Positions 21,503 to 31,600 of a DNA stretch of 42,500 bases are shown piece after piece (position 1 is the stretch's first letter; the number at the start of each line of letters is the position of its first letter). The stretch lies in the NCBI GenBank assembly GCA_905221605.1, contig CAJNDS010002302.1, positions 450,522-493,021 on the forward strand, read 5' to 3'. The position numbers and the translations under genes were made by a program. This stretch comes from Symbiodinium natans (Eukaryota > Sar > Dinophyceae > Suessiales > Symbiodiniaceae). Below the pieces are notes generated by a model. It did no database searches and was not told the DNA's origin. It saw only the letters and a list, made by a program, of their open reading frames with translations.

Positions 21503-24500
21503 TCAGCGCATCGCGTTCTGTCTCTGTGCTCGGGTTTCGTCGAACTGGTCGAAGAGGTCGAGGATTGGCTGCACTGGATACCTTGAGTCGCAGGCACGGC
21601 ACGCGAACGCACGCACCCACAGTGACAAGCGACTAGCCAACGTGGACTTCGACCGTACAGGGCACCAATGCATGCAGGCCAGGCGACCTATGAACAGTCA
21701 GATTTGCCAAGAATGGACAACTTCTAGAGAGCTCTTCCAGCGAGAGCAGCCATAACCACTTGCCAGCGCCGTTTCCTGAGCTGAGAAGAAATGGGGTGGT
21801 GGATGAAGGCTTATGGACCCTTCTTGACTCTCCAGTACGTAGTGAGTGTATGTATACATATGTCTACTGTGTATATATATATATACATATATATGCTCTT
21901 ATATGCTCTTACAAGTTGCATCGTTACCATTCTTATGCATACGTACTAATACAAATACTCGGGACATCATGCTTATCGTTTAAGTGATTCAAGGCCCAAC
22001 CTTTACCTAGCCCATCTTCAACCAACTCGTACCCCTAAGGTTGTACCCCTAAAGTGCTTCGCGTTGAGCGCTGAAGCGTTGGAGGGGTCCAACATACGAG
22101 CTCAGGCGGGATTCGCGCACGAATATCGATGTCCGCCGAAGTCGGGCTGCGCCACCGACCCTAAACCCTATACCCTAAAACCCTAAAACCCTAAACCCCT
22201 AAACCCGGAAACCCCTAAGAAACCCCTAGACCAACCCAAAGCCCCTAGAACCCCTACACCTCTACACCCGAAAACCCCGCGAGCGGAGGCGCGGAGCAAC
22301 GAAGCCGAGCCGACGTAGCGCATACTTCAAAGAGGGCCCCTACATGCTCCTTGGGGGATCTCAGGATTAACCCTACACCCTAAACCCTAACCCTAAACCC
22401 TAAACCCTAAACCCTAAACCCTAAACCCTAAACCCTAAACCCTAAACCCAAGGGTGCTTGGAGTGAGCCACTGGGTGCTTGGAGTGAGTGGGTGAGTGGG
22501 TGAGTGGGTGAATGGGTGAGTGAGAACTGACCAGCACTTGCTGCACGGCCTGCCTCCCATGTCCCTCTCAGCATCTCCCCTTCATGGGTACTCATTGTAA
22601 GGTTAGAAGCAGGGTTTAGGGTTTAGGGTAACCATGGTTTTTACCTTGAGCATTTGGAACCCTACTTATTGGTACGCCTTGAACCTTCAAGTACCATGGG
22701 TGGGATTAAGCCCTAAACCCGAGCGGGGTTCAGGGTTCAGGGTTCAGGGTTTAGGGTTTAGGGTTGAGGGCTGAGGGCTGAGGGTTGAGGGTTTATGGCT
22801 TACGGTTTCTGATAGGGCTTCAAGTCGGCCCGCCCTCCGGGAAAATCTCTGCCGAACTCTACAGAGTTGCCTAGGGTGCCCTTTAGGGTTTAGGGTATAG
22901 GGTTTAGGGTTTAGGGTTCAGGGCTTTAGGGGTTTAGGTTTAGGGGTTTAGGTTTAGGGGTTTAGGGGTTTAGGGGTTTAGGGGTTTAGGGGTTTAGGGG
23001 TTTAGGGGTTTAGGGGTTTAGGGGTTTAGGGGTTTAGGGTTTAGGGTTTAGGGTTTGGGTTAGGGTTTAGGTTTTTAGGGTTTTGGGTTTAGGGTTTAGG
23101 GTTTAGGGTTTAGGGTTTAGGGTTTAGGGTTTAGGGTTTAGGGTTTAGGGTTTAGGGGTTAGGGTTTTTAGGGTTTAGGGTTTAGGGTTTAGGGTTTAGG
23201 GTTTAGGGTTTAGGGTTTAGGGTTTAGGGTTTAGGGTTTAGGGTTTAGGGTTTAGGGTTTAGGGTTTAGGGTTTAGGGTTTAGGGTTTAGGGTTTAGGGT
23301 TTAGGGTTTAGGGGTGAACAATATTCCTTAACTTGGTGGCCCAGTCACCATCTTATAATAAGGGCACCCCTTTTTGGGTGGGTTATTTTAAAAGGGAAAC
23401 CAGAACCTTAAAAAGAAGGGTAAAGGGTACCACCGGCTACCAAGTTAACAAAATCCTCTTAAACCCCAAGAGGGAAAATGTACACTGACCCAAGCTTGGC
23501 TGCACTCAGGAGGGTAGCTTAAATTTAAATTTTTAGCAACCTTGCTAGGAAACCCAATAAACCCAAGAAGGCTAAGGATCTAAAGTTACAGTAAAGCACC
23601 ACAAAGCAAGGGCCTACCCGTTTATAGACCCCGGGAGCTTAACCTGTGTAGAGCCTGATGCTCTATGTACCCATTCTCACATGAACCGGGCGTGTGGTCG
23701 TCCCTTGAGCTTCAGGGAAACAAAAGAACCAATCAATTGGGGACTACGAGCCCTCCCTGGAAAATGAACTGCTGTTGAGCTGAGCAACCGTGCCAGGTGA
23801 TCGGGAGGTTCTTCCCCCGCCACAGCGAGCATCCCTGAATTGCATAGTTCCCATAGAAAACGTCGTGGAAGCGCTTGAAACTGTCACTGACCTCAAGGGG
23901 AGCAGGCCAAGAGCCCAATTCCTTTGAAGCATATTTCGGGGCTTACTTGGAGGGTTCATGGGTACGGAAGAAAGGGTAGGGTTATAAGTAGGGCAACGAT
24001 GGTTTTATAAGCAAACTGAATCTACTGATAACCCCCACTTGCACATTTTTCTGAACCTTCAAGCAGTGTTTCGGGTTTAGGGCTTCAGGTGAAAGACTCG
24101 CACCGTGGCTCAACATGTTGCCCAGGAGCTGTACAGCACGGCTGGTTGGCGCAGCGCGGACGCCAGCCGTCGCGACAAGCTACATTCTCCACTTCGACAA
24201 AATTGCCAAAGATGGACTGATGGTAGTCCAAGGTCACAGACCTTAAATGACTTATTACGGTGGGCAGACCCGCTAAACCCTAAGCCCTAGGCCCTAAACC
24301 TAAACCCTACACCCCACACCCTACGCCTGCCCAGTACCTGGGACCCCTGCTCCTTGTGCTCCCAGAAGTACATCTTAAAGAAGAGCTGGTCCGTCTCACC
24401 CGCCGTGGCATCCTAATGCAAAGAAAAGAAATGGAATGGGGGGTATAGGGTTTCGGGTTTCGGGTTTAGGGGTTAGGGTTTAGGGGATGAGGGTAAGCCT

Positions 24501-27037
24501 GGAGGTTCACAGCTGGTGAGAAGCCGAGGTTTTCGGTCGCGCAACTCTACTGAGCCTAAGCTTACTTTGGGGCTCGTATCAGCCCTACTGATGAACCTTC
24601 ACAAGAGCGTCCCCATGTGGTTGTTGTTCAAGATGCCTAGGAGTTTGTGGATGAAGGAATTCCGCTTTTGATGGACTTTCATCCGATGGCCTAGAACAAC
24701 CGAAGCTCCAAACCCTGACCTTAAACCCTAAACCCCAAACCCTAAACCCTAAACCCTAAACCCAAACCCTAAACCCCGAACCCTAAACCCTGAACCCTCT
24801 CCTCGGCCGTGGTCTTCCGTCGAAGCTCCGGCAGCGAACCACTCTTCACTTCGGCCGCAAGGTCGAGGACCCACTTGATGATCCGCACCAAGGATGCAGC
24901 AGGGCCGATGTAGCCTGGTTTAGGGTTTAGGGTTTAGGGGTTTAGGGTTTAGGGTTTAGGGTTTAGGGTTTAGGGTTTAGGGTTTAGGGTTTAGGGGTTT
25001 AGGGGTTTAGGGGTTTAGGGGTTTAAGGGTTTCGGGGTTTAGGGGTTTAGGGGTTTCAAGGGCTTGAAGGGTTCTAGGTTGTAGGGCAGAGCTGTGATTA
25101 GGGTTGCGAAGTTTTTGGGCTTTTGGGTTGAAAGGTTGTAGGTTCGGGTCTCAAGCGCGAGCCTCCAGCATTGAGGTACTTCGAGTCAGTCGGAGCCTGT
25201 GGATACCGTGCATCGTCCTGCAGGGTTCGCGAGATGGCATTGAACCACGGATAGCCCCAAACCTAAACCCCAAACCCTAACCCCTAAACCCCAAACCGGA
25301 AACCCTAACCCCTAAACCCCAAAGCATCCCCAAAGCCCAAACCCTAAACCCGAAGCCCTCAACCACCTCGACTGGACCCCTCGGGCCCAACAAGCGCCCC
25401 CCCAGCCCTACCTGCCCCCCTCATATAATCAACGGACCCATGTAGGGATTACGAGGGGATACGCTTGGCAACTGGTTGTTCAGCAAACTCTGAGCCCTAA
25501 ACCCTGAGCCCTGAACCCCGGATGATCCCAACCTCCTCAGAGCAGATGTGGCCGCCCCCCCAACCGCAAAGCCGCTCCGAGGAAAAGACCACCTCTCTTG
25601 TCGGAGGTTCGGGTTTAGGGCTTGGGGTTTAAGGTCTAGGGATGTTTAGGGTATAGGGGTTGGGGTTTAAGGTTTAGGGTTTATTGGTTATCGGGTAGAA
25701 GGGTTAGTAAAGAAGCTCAACCACAGTGATCCGAACATGAAGTAGATAGGGAATACTCCAGAATCGAGGGTATAAGGAATCTTGGGATCCCCCTGTGGAC
25801 TTGGGACTTTGGATTTGGGGCTGACAGGGTGTAAGTTCGAGCCCCAACCCTCCAAGCCGAAAACCCGAAACCCTAAAAACCGTTTCGTTTCTTGAACTTA
25901 AGGCAGTGCTTCTGGAATCTTCTGGCCGGTTCTTGGTAGTGATGAGGGAATGAGGTACCCTGTATCATCCTTTAAAGGGTATATATAGGGCCCCAATTGC
26001 CTCATTCATCCTAAACTCAAAGCCTAGGCGCCGCCCCCCTCTAAGCCCCTCGACCTCGATGGCGCAAGCTGACCCAGGTCGTTCGCCCACCTCCCACAGC
26101 TCGGAGGTCGGTAGCACCCACGATGGGCCCGGTACCGGAGCACGTTCTGCTCATGTTTTTGCTGTACTCCGAGCCCAGCCCAGGGGGGTCCTGGGCCCCG
26201 CCGCAGCCAGGGACCAGGGGCCCTTTGGTTAGCCCCGCAGGAACAGCCTGAAACCGACCTGGCCTGTCTGGGAGCCCCTGGGCTGGAACCTTCCCCTTGG
26301 CTGCAAGCGAGTATTGGTGACGGAAGATGTTTTATTGGAAGTAAGCAATAGTCCTGAGTTTAGGCCTAAACCCTAAAAGGAATAGGTTAGGGTGGCTTTG
26401 CCGCCTTGGACGGCGTGGGGTGGGAGAAAGGTTTTTAATGGCCTTCCACAATCGGGCCAGAGCTGCTCTTCGCACCTGACGAGGCTCTCGAGCCTCTAAC
26501 CTTGATAGCATCTACGCCCTTTAACAGCCAACCCTAAACCCTAAACCCCTACTAAGAACCAGGGGTCTTTGGGGGCAGGCTTCGACTCTTTCGACCGCGC
26601 AAGGGTGCCAGGCCTCCAGAGAGGCAGAGCCACCAACCAGCGCCTCGGCAAAGGGTTTAGGGTCCAGGGTCTCGGGTCTCGGGTCTAGGGTTTAGGGTTT
26701 AGGGTTTAGGGTTTAGGGTTTAGGGTTTAGGGTTTAGGGTTTAGGGTTTAGGGTTTAGGGTTTAGGGTTTAGGGGTTTGGGTTTAGGGTTTTGGGTTTAG
26801 GGTTTAGGGTTTAGGGTTTAGGGTTTAGGGTTTAGGGTTTAGGGTTTAGGGTTTAGGGTCCGCCGACCCTGGCGGCGTGTTGGATGGGAAAAGTGAAAAC
26901 CTCCCTCTTTCCCTCCTTACCCCCTAAAACGCGGGGGGGGGGGGTACCCCGCCAGCTTTTCCGTGGAGGAACAGGCCACCCACACCGCGTAAACTCATGG
27001 ACCATAGGCGTTTTCGCACAGGGCATAGGGGCTCTTT

Positions 27038-27079
<42 letters not shown>

Positions 27080-27117
27080 CAGGAACCGCAAACAAAATCA
27101 CCAAACCCCAAACCTTA

Positions 27118-27162
<45 letters not shown>

Positions 27163-27437
27163 ACCCCCCCCCCAACCCCAACAGGAACCGCAAACAAAAT
27201 CACCAAACCCCAAACCTTAAACTTGTTCTCCTGCGGGGTCGGCGGCTTGAGCCGGAGGCTCTTAAATTTAGGGTTTCGGGTTTAGGGTTAAGGGTTTAGG
27301 GTTTAGGGGCCCCTCAACCCTCAACCCTAAACCCTCAACCCGAAACCCTAAACCCCAAATCCATATTTCGGGGTTCGGGGAGTCGCACCTCGTAGCGCTG
27401 GATGATGATCCGTGCAGCAGCCTGGCAAGCTCTCTCA

Positions 27438-27469
<32 letters not shown>

Positions 27470-28456
27470 ATCTTTCTCTCTATCTTTCTCTCTATCATTC
27501 TCTCTATCATTCTCTCTCTGTAAAGCAAGCAGCCAAAGTCAGCCTAAACTTACTGGTTCTTAGCTGGGAATGAGGGAATTTGGTAACCGTGTAACTCAAA
27601 CCCTCTTTTCCTCATCCTAGCAATAAGTACCTAGAGTACCAGGCTCTCTACACTTGCCGGTTCTTCGTAGGGAATTGAAGAACTGAATTGCGTACCTATT
27701 CCCCCCCCCCCTCTTTCGGTACCCAATTCCTTAGTTCCCTACTCAGAACTTATGATCAAAGCGGTTCACAGCTCCTCCACCGGTGGAAGATCCTTCAGGC
27801 TGGGATCCGCGTCAATCAGGTGGCTCAGGTCGTTGAAGATCACGTCCATGCCATCGGAGACGATAAAGAGGCTCTGCCGATCACCCGACTTTGCAAGATA
27901 CTTCTCCAGGAAATCTTTGTAAAAACCTAGGATGGCCCTCAACGCCCTCTGAAAAATATTCCTAGATATAGCCCTCTGAAGCCCAACAAGGGAAAATGTA
28001 AAATGGCCCAAGGGCCTACCGAGAAACGGAGACGCATGTACATGCCGTCCCACTCATGATTCTCACAGACATTGTGCACCCGCAGCGGCGTGGATGCACG
28101 GAAGATGTGGAAGACAGGAAAGTCCATCACATTCAGATAGCGGCCACCACTCACCTTCAGGACCAATTGAACCCTAAAAGGGTTTAGGGTTTAGGGTTTA
28201 GGGTTTGGGGTTTAGGGTTTAGGGTTTAGGGTTTAGGGTTTAGGGTTTAGGGTTTAGGGTTTAGGGTTTAGGGCTTATATACCCCAAAAGAGATTACATT
28301 AGTATAGGGTCTATGGCCCCCAATTTTCAGGGCCCCCCAAGGCACGCACGTCAGCACCTCCACGCCGGACCACTTGGGGTGCCCGGCGTCAGAGCTCAGG
28401 GGCGGGTCCCCCTCACCGGACTCTCGCGCCGCCAGGGGAAGCTTCCAAGGCCGCAT
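21503..28456 (-). CDS. PLOD/LH3-type glycosyltransferase domain protein (12 exons, 351 aa)
   Basis: Predicted metal-dependent glycosyltransferase related to the GT domain of procollagen-lysine hydroxylases (LH3/PLOD). Exons: 28456-28346, 28154-28020, 27948-27775, 27421-27389, 25592-25533, 25217-25163, 24914-24796, 24412-24327, 24241-24184, 23891-23789, 21775-21733, 21581-21503. They sum to 1056 nt with no frame conflict. Key residues: DGMD (Asp114, Asp117), matching the D-x-x-D of LH3; VVFSSE; YLNAGGYIG; ETDQLFF (DDQ-like); LDYHQSIF; and WHGNG (His311), matching the third metal ligand in HGNG of LH3. The start is the first ATG in frame, five bases after a CAG. No signal peptide is evident, so either it is not secretory or a 5' exon is missing. 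No hydroxylase (2-OG-Fe) domain follows before the TGA. Eleven introns: seven GT, three GC, one GA donor. Confidence 0.82.
22458..22520. repeat. GTGAGTGG minisatellite
   Basis: Tandem GAGTGGGT-like units, preceded by two copies of GGGTGCTTGGAGTGAG. It lies in the glycosyltransferase intron 23788-21776. Confidence 0.85.
22865..23311. repeat. Largest telomere-like array, TTTAGGG with a TTTAGGGG block
   Basis: About 445 bp. The left part (22925-23040) is 8-mer TTTAGGGG; the right part (23085-23311) is nearly perfect TTTAGGG. It lies in the 2-kb intron of the glycosyltransferase gene between 23788 and 21776. Confidence 0.95.
23328..23448. mobile_element. 121-bp inverted-repeat element
   Basis: Begins TTAACTTGGTGGCC and ends GGCTACCAAGTTAA: 14-bp terminal inverted repeats with one mismatch. 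It sits next to the end of the largest TTTAGGG array and upstream of R1 copy A, so several elements are nested in one intron. Confidence 0.7.
23495..23604. repeat. 110-bp dispersed repeat R1, copy A
   Basis: Matches 35507-35618 nearly end to end. The right 60 bp are the most alike: AAACCCAATAAACCCAA, then AAGGCTAAGGATCTAAAGTT and ACAGTAAAGCACCACAA. It lies in a glycosyltransferase intron. Confidence 0.9.
24918..25060. repeat. TTTAGGG/TTTAGGGG array
   Basis: Intron between 25163 and 24914; the array ends four bases from the acceptor AACCAG|GC. Confidence 0.9.
25927..26009. mobile_element. MITE-like family M1, copy in a glycosyltransferase intron
   Basis: CGGTTCTTGGTAGTGATGAGG, GGTACCCTGTATCATCCTTT, and a right end CTCATTCATC. 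It lies in the 27388-25593 intron. Confidence 0.7.
26652..26860. repeat. TTTAGGG array
   Basis: About 28 units, in the glycosyltransferase intron 27388-25593. Confidence 0.92.
26895..27274. repeat. Dispersed block P, copy 2, with two poly-C runs
   Basis: Second copy of the block at 3570-4024, inside the 1.8-kb intron (27388-25593) of the glycosyltransferase gene. It contains runs of about 33 and 50 C, each followed by the same sequence beginning AACAGGAACCGCAAACAAAA (27078-27120 and 27179-27221), so part of the block is itself duplicated. Confidence 0.85.
27431..27520. repeat. (CT)n microsatellite
   Basis: CTCTCTCT and CTATCTTT/CTATCATT repeats just upstream of the acceptor at 27422; on the coding strand this is purine-rich. 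Confidence 0.9.
27553..27750. mobile_element. Two adjacent M1-like inverted-repeat elements
   Basis: Copy 27553-27620 is degraded. Copy 27657-27750 has termini of about 35 bp, from CGGTTCTTCGTAGGGAATTG to CCTTAGTTCCCTACTCAGAAC, around poly-C. Both lie in the glycosyltransferase intron 27774-27422, next to a CT microsatellite. Confidence 0.7.
28184..28274. repeat. TTTAGGG array
   Basis: First intron of the glycosyltransferase gene (28345-28155). Confidence 0.92.
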
Positions 28457-28629
28457 GGGCCTGGCACGCAATCTGAGGTTCAGGGGCTGATATACAGATA
28501 CAGTCAGAAATCATGGAAGTAGCATAATACTATGATCGCATAGAAAGTATACTAGTGTTACGATATTCAGGAAGTATACTAGTGTTACGATATTCAGGGT
28601 TTGGGGTGTAGGGTGTAGGGTGAGCAGAC
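28457..28629 (-). other. 173-bp spacer between two head-to-tail genes, with a 27-bp tandem repeat
   Basis: This short AT-richer spacer separates the proposed stop of the synthetase-like gene from the start of the glycosyltransferase gene. It holds two perfect copies of a 27-bp unit (28545-28571 and 28572-28598, beginning AAGTATACTAG). A CAG lies just before the downstream ATG, as expected for a trans-splice acceptor. No promoter motif or polyadenylation signal could be recognised. Confidence 0.6.
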
Positions 28630-31600
28630 TCAGCAGGCGCCGCCCTTGGCCTCTCCACAGTGCACGTTTGCAGAACACTGCGAAAACCCTGGCAGGTGCC
28701 TCCACGAAGACACCATGACATCATGAGTCCAACAAGACCCGCTACTCCCCCTAGCCCTCAACCCTAAACCCGAGAAAACCCTAGTAAACCCTAAACCCTA
28801 AACCCTAAACCATAAACCCTAAACCCTAAACCCTAAACCCTAAACCCCCTAGACCCTACAAAAGGGCCACATGAGCCCCCCAAAACTCCCTCCCCTTGCC
28901 TGCGGGCCACCTGCTGCATTGGGCCCAAGCGGAGCGCAGCCAGGCGGAGGGCGGCCTCCGACTGCGCGCGGTGCTGCTCCAGTAGCTGCTGCGCCTTTTT
29001 TGTAAGGGATGCTTTTAATCTTGGGGGTTAGGCTTTAGCGGGTTTCGGGCTTGCGGTTTAAGGTTTAGGGGTTTAGGGGGTTTAGGGGGCTTAGGGGGCT
29101 TAGGGGGTTTAGGGGGCTTAGGGGTTTAGGGGGTTTAGGGGGTTTAGGGGGTTTAGGGGGTTTAGGGGGTTTAGGGGGTTTAGGGGGTTTAGGGGGTTTA
29201 GGGGGTTTAGGGGGTTTATGGGGTTAGGGGGTTTCGGGGGTTTAGGGGGTTTGGGGGGTTTAGGGGGTTTAGGAGGCTTAGGTGAAATAATTTTTGGGGA
29301 GGGAATGGGGTTTGGATCTTCGGGGATTTAGGGGTTTAGAGGGGTTTAAAGTTTTGGGTTTAGGGTGTTCACCTACAGCAAGCTGTCAACATGCGTTACA
29401 AGGGGAAGCGCGGGAAGCTCTCTAGTGCTCCCTTGGAGGGTTCCTCTTCTCATCCGAAGCCCTTATATTTAGGGTATCCAAAAAGGCACCATGGTGCAGA
29501 ATTTGCCCCTGTGTACCATAAGGATTGGCTATATACGTAGCTTCTTCTACGCTCTGTACCCTAAACCCTAAAAACCCTCACACCCTAAAACCCTAACAAC
29601 CTAAACCCTAAACCCTAAACCCCTAACCATTGGGGCGCGCCCTGGCGCCTGGCCGCGGAGGTCCCTATAGGAGCTCTGCAGCGCCTCTTCGGGTTTTCCA
29701 GGGTTTGTGAATGGGTTTAGGGTTTAGGGTTTAGCGTTTAGGGTTTAGGTTTTAGGTTTTAGGTTTTAGGGTGTAGGGTGTAGGGTGTAGGGTGGAGGGC
29801 TTTGGGTTTTGGGTTTTGGGTTTTGGGTTTTTAGGGTTTAGGGTTTTGGGGGGTTCTTGGGGGTTAGGGGCGTTAGGGGCTCGGGGGTTTTTCGGTTGTT
29901 TTTTACGGTTCTTGGGGGGCTTAGGGGGATTTTATCCTTAGAAACGCGTCCGCACTTAGAGGGCTTCGCGGGCGTACTGGTCCGGAAGAGGGCCAGGCTT
30001 TGAGGTTGGCAAAGATCTCTCTCTCTCTCTCGCACGTCCGTTCTTGCGTGCTTCATTCAGAAACCCTGCCACAGATGAAGCCTAAACTGAAGTCTCACCC
30101 CCCAGCCCAAAACCCTGCAATCCTAAACCCAGTCCCGAAACCCAAAACGTGAGCCAACACTCGAAAGAGGTACCCTAAACCACAAACCCCGAACCCAAAA
30201 CCCAAAACCCTAAACCCTAAACCCTGCACCCTAAACCCAAATCCCTAAACCCCAACCCTAAACCCCGAACCCTAAACCCTAAACCCAAACCCAAAACCCG
30301 AAACCCAAAAACCCAAAAATAACTCTGGTAGGGCCTCCACGTCTCGCCAGGACTGTTCGAGCTGCGCCTCGCCTAGAAATTGGTTTGGGCTCGTGAAGCA
30401 AACCCTGAACGCCTAACAGGGTTTAGGGTTTAGGGTTTGGGGTTTAGGGTTTAGGGTTCAGGGTTTAGGGTTTAGGGTTTAGGGTGATTTCAAAGTAACG
30501 TCCGGCCAGATAAGACCAGCGTCGTTCGGCCACGGCCGCCTCCCTTCGAGCGAGGGCATCCTCGCGGGCCTGGCAAAAACACTACTTGTCGGAGGTTCTC
30601 TCAGGGTTTAGGGTTTCGGGTTTCGGGTTTAGGGTCTAGGGGTTTAGGGTTTAGGGGTTAGGGGTTAGGGGTTAGGGTTTAGGGTTTAGGGTTTAGGGTT
30701 CAGGGTTTAGGGTTTAGGGTTTAGGGTTTAGGGTTTAGGGTTTAGGGTTTAGGGCATTTGGTGCCCTACTTGTTGGAGGTTCTCTTCCAGGTTTAGGGTT
30801 TATGGGTTTAAGGCTCAGGGTTACTTGGAGCTTCATGGGTAGGGTTCTAAGTAGGGGTAACTATGATCCTAACCTTACTCAGAATACTTATAGCCCTGCG
30901 TTTAAGTTTAAGTACACTTGAAGCTTCAAGTAGGGCTTTAGGGTTCTCAGCTCTTGTTCCCGTTGTGTCTTAGCGCCTTTCCAAGGTCCCCCAGCTACGA
31001 GCTTGAAGGCCCCAAGGCCTCTCCAGTGATGATTTCTGGTTTTGTGGTTTAAGGGTTTAGGGGTTTACGGAGTGGGTACTTGAAGGTTCATGAGGTGCGA
31101 GAAGTAGCAAGTAGGGTTGGGAGAACCCACACAAAGTGGTAACCGGTTGAAGCTATACTTGCCCTAGCTATCAAACCTACACCCTAAACCCTAAACCCTA
31201 GTAGATTGTACACCCTAAACCCTAAACCCAAGTAGACCCTAAACCCTAAACCTAAGTAGGCCCTAAAGAAGGGACACCGGTCCTTCAGCTGCGCCTCAGC
31301 AGCGTCCCGCCTGGCGTGCACCGACAGCAACCAACCCTTTTCTGGAGCTCTTGGCTGTCAAGCAAAACCTCAACCCTATAACAGCGGAAAGAGATCAAAC
31401 TCCACATGGTTCCCTGAACCCTGAACCCTGAACCCTAAACCCTAAACCCTAAACCCTAAACCCTAACAAAAGAACATCTCAAAACTGGCAGAAAACAGCC
31501 AAAATCTTGGCATGAACTTTTGCGTGCCTGCCCGCAGCATCAGCATCGGAGCGAGCCTGAACTTTGAGGTTCAGGTGTTAGGCTTTCAGGTCTCGGCTTG

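Noticed and set aside
22081-22160. tRNA-like sequence (TGGCGCAGCC and GCGCGAATCCC on the minus strand)
   Set aside because: Box-like spacing is present but the T-stem and acceptor stem do not pair and the anticodon loop has the wrong size.
23733-23959. Alternative minus-strand frame of 71 codons
   Set aside because: It is a shadow of exon 23891-23789, whose WHG motif completes the family pattern.
24105-24290. Plus-strand open frame of 61 codons
   Set aside because: It overlaps the minus-strand exon 24241-24184, which carries a clear family motif.
26090-26150. Fragment SGTGPIVGATDLRAV as a second glycosyltransferase copy
   Set aside because: It resembles the LNSG..G motif, but the same motif is encoded at 25163-24914 and no other parts of a second copy are found.
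26395-26480. Fragment CEEQLWPDCG as a glycosyltransferase exon
   Set aside because: Exons 27421-27389 and 25592-25533 join directly in frame and family order, leaving no place for it.
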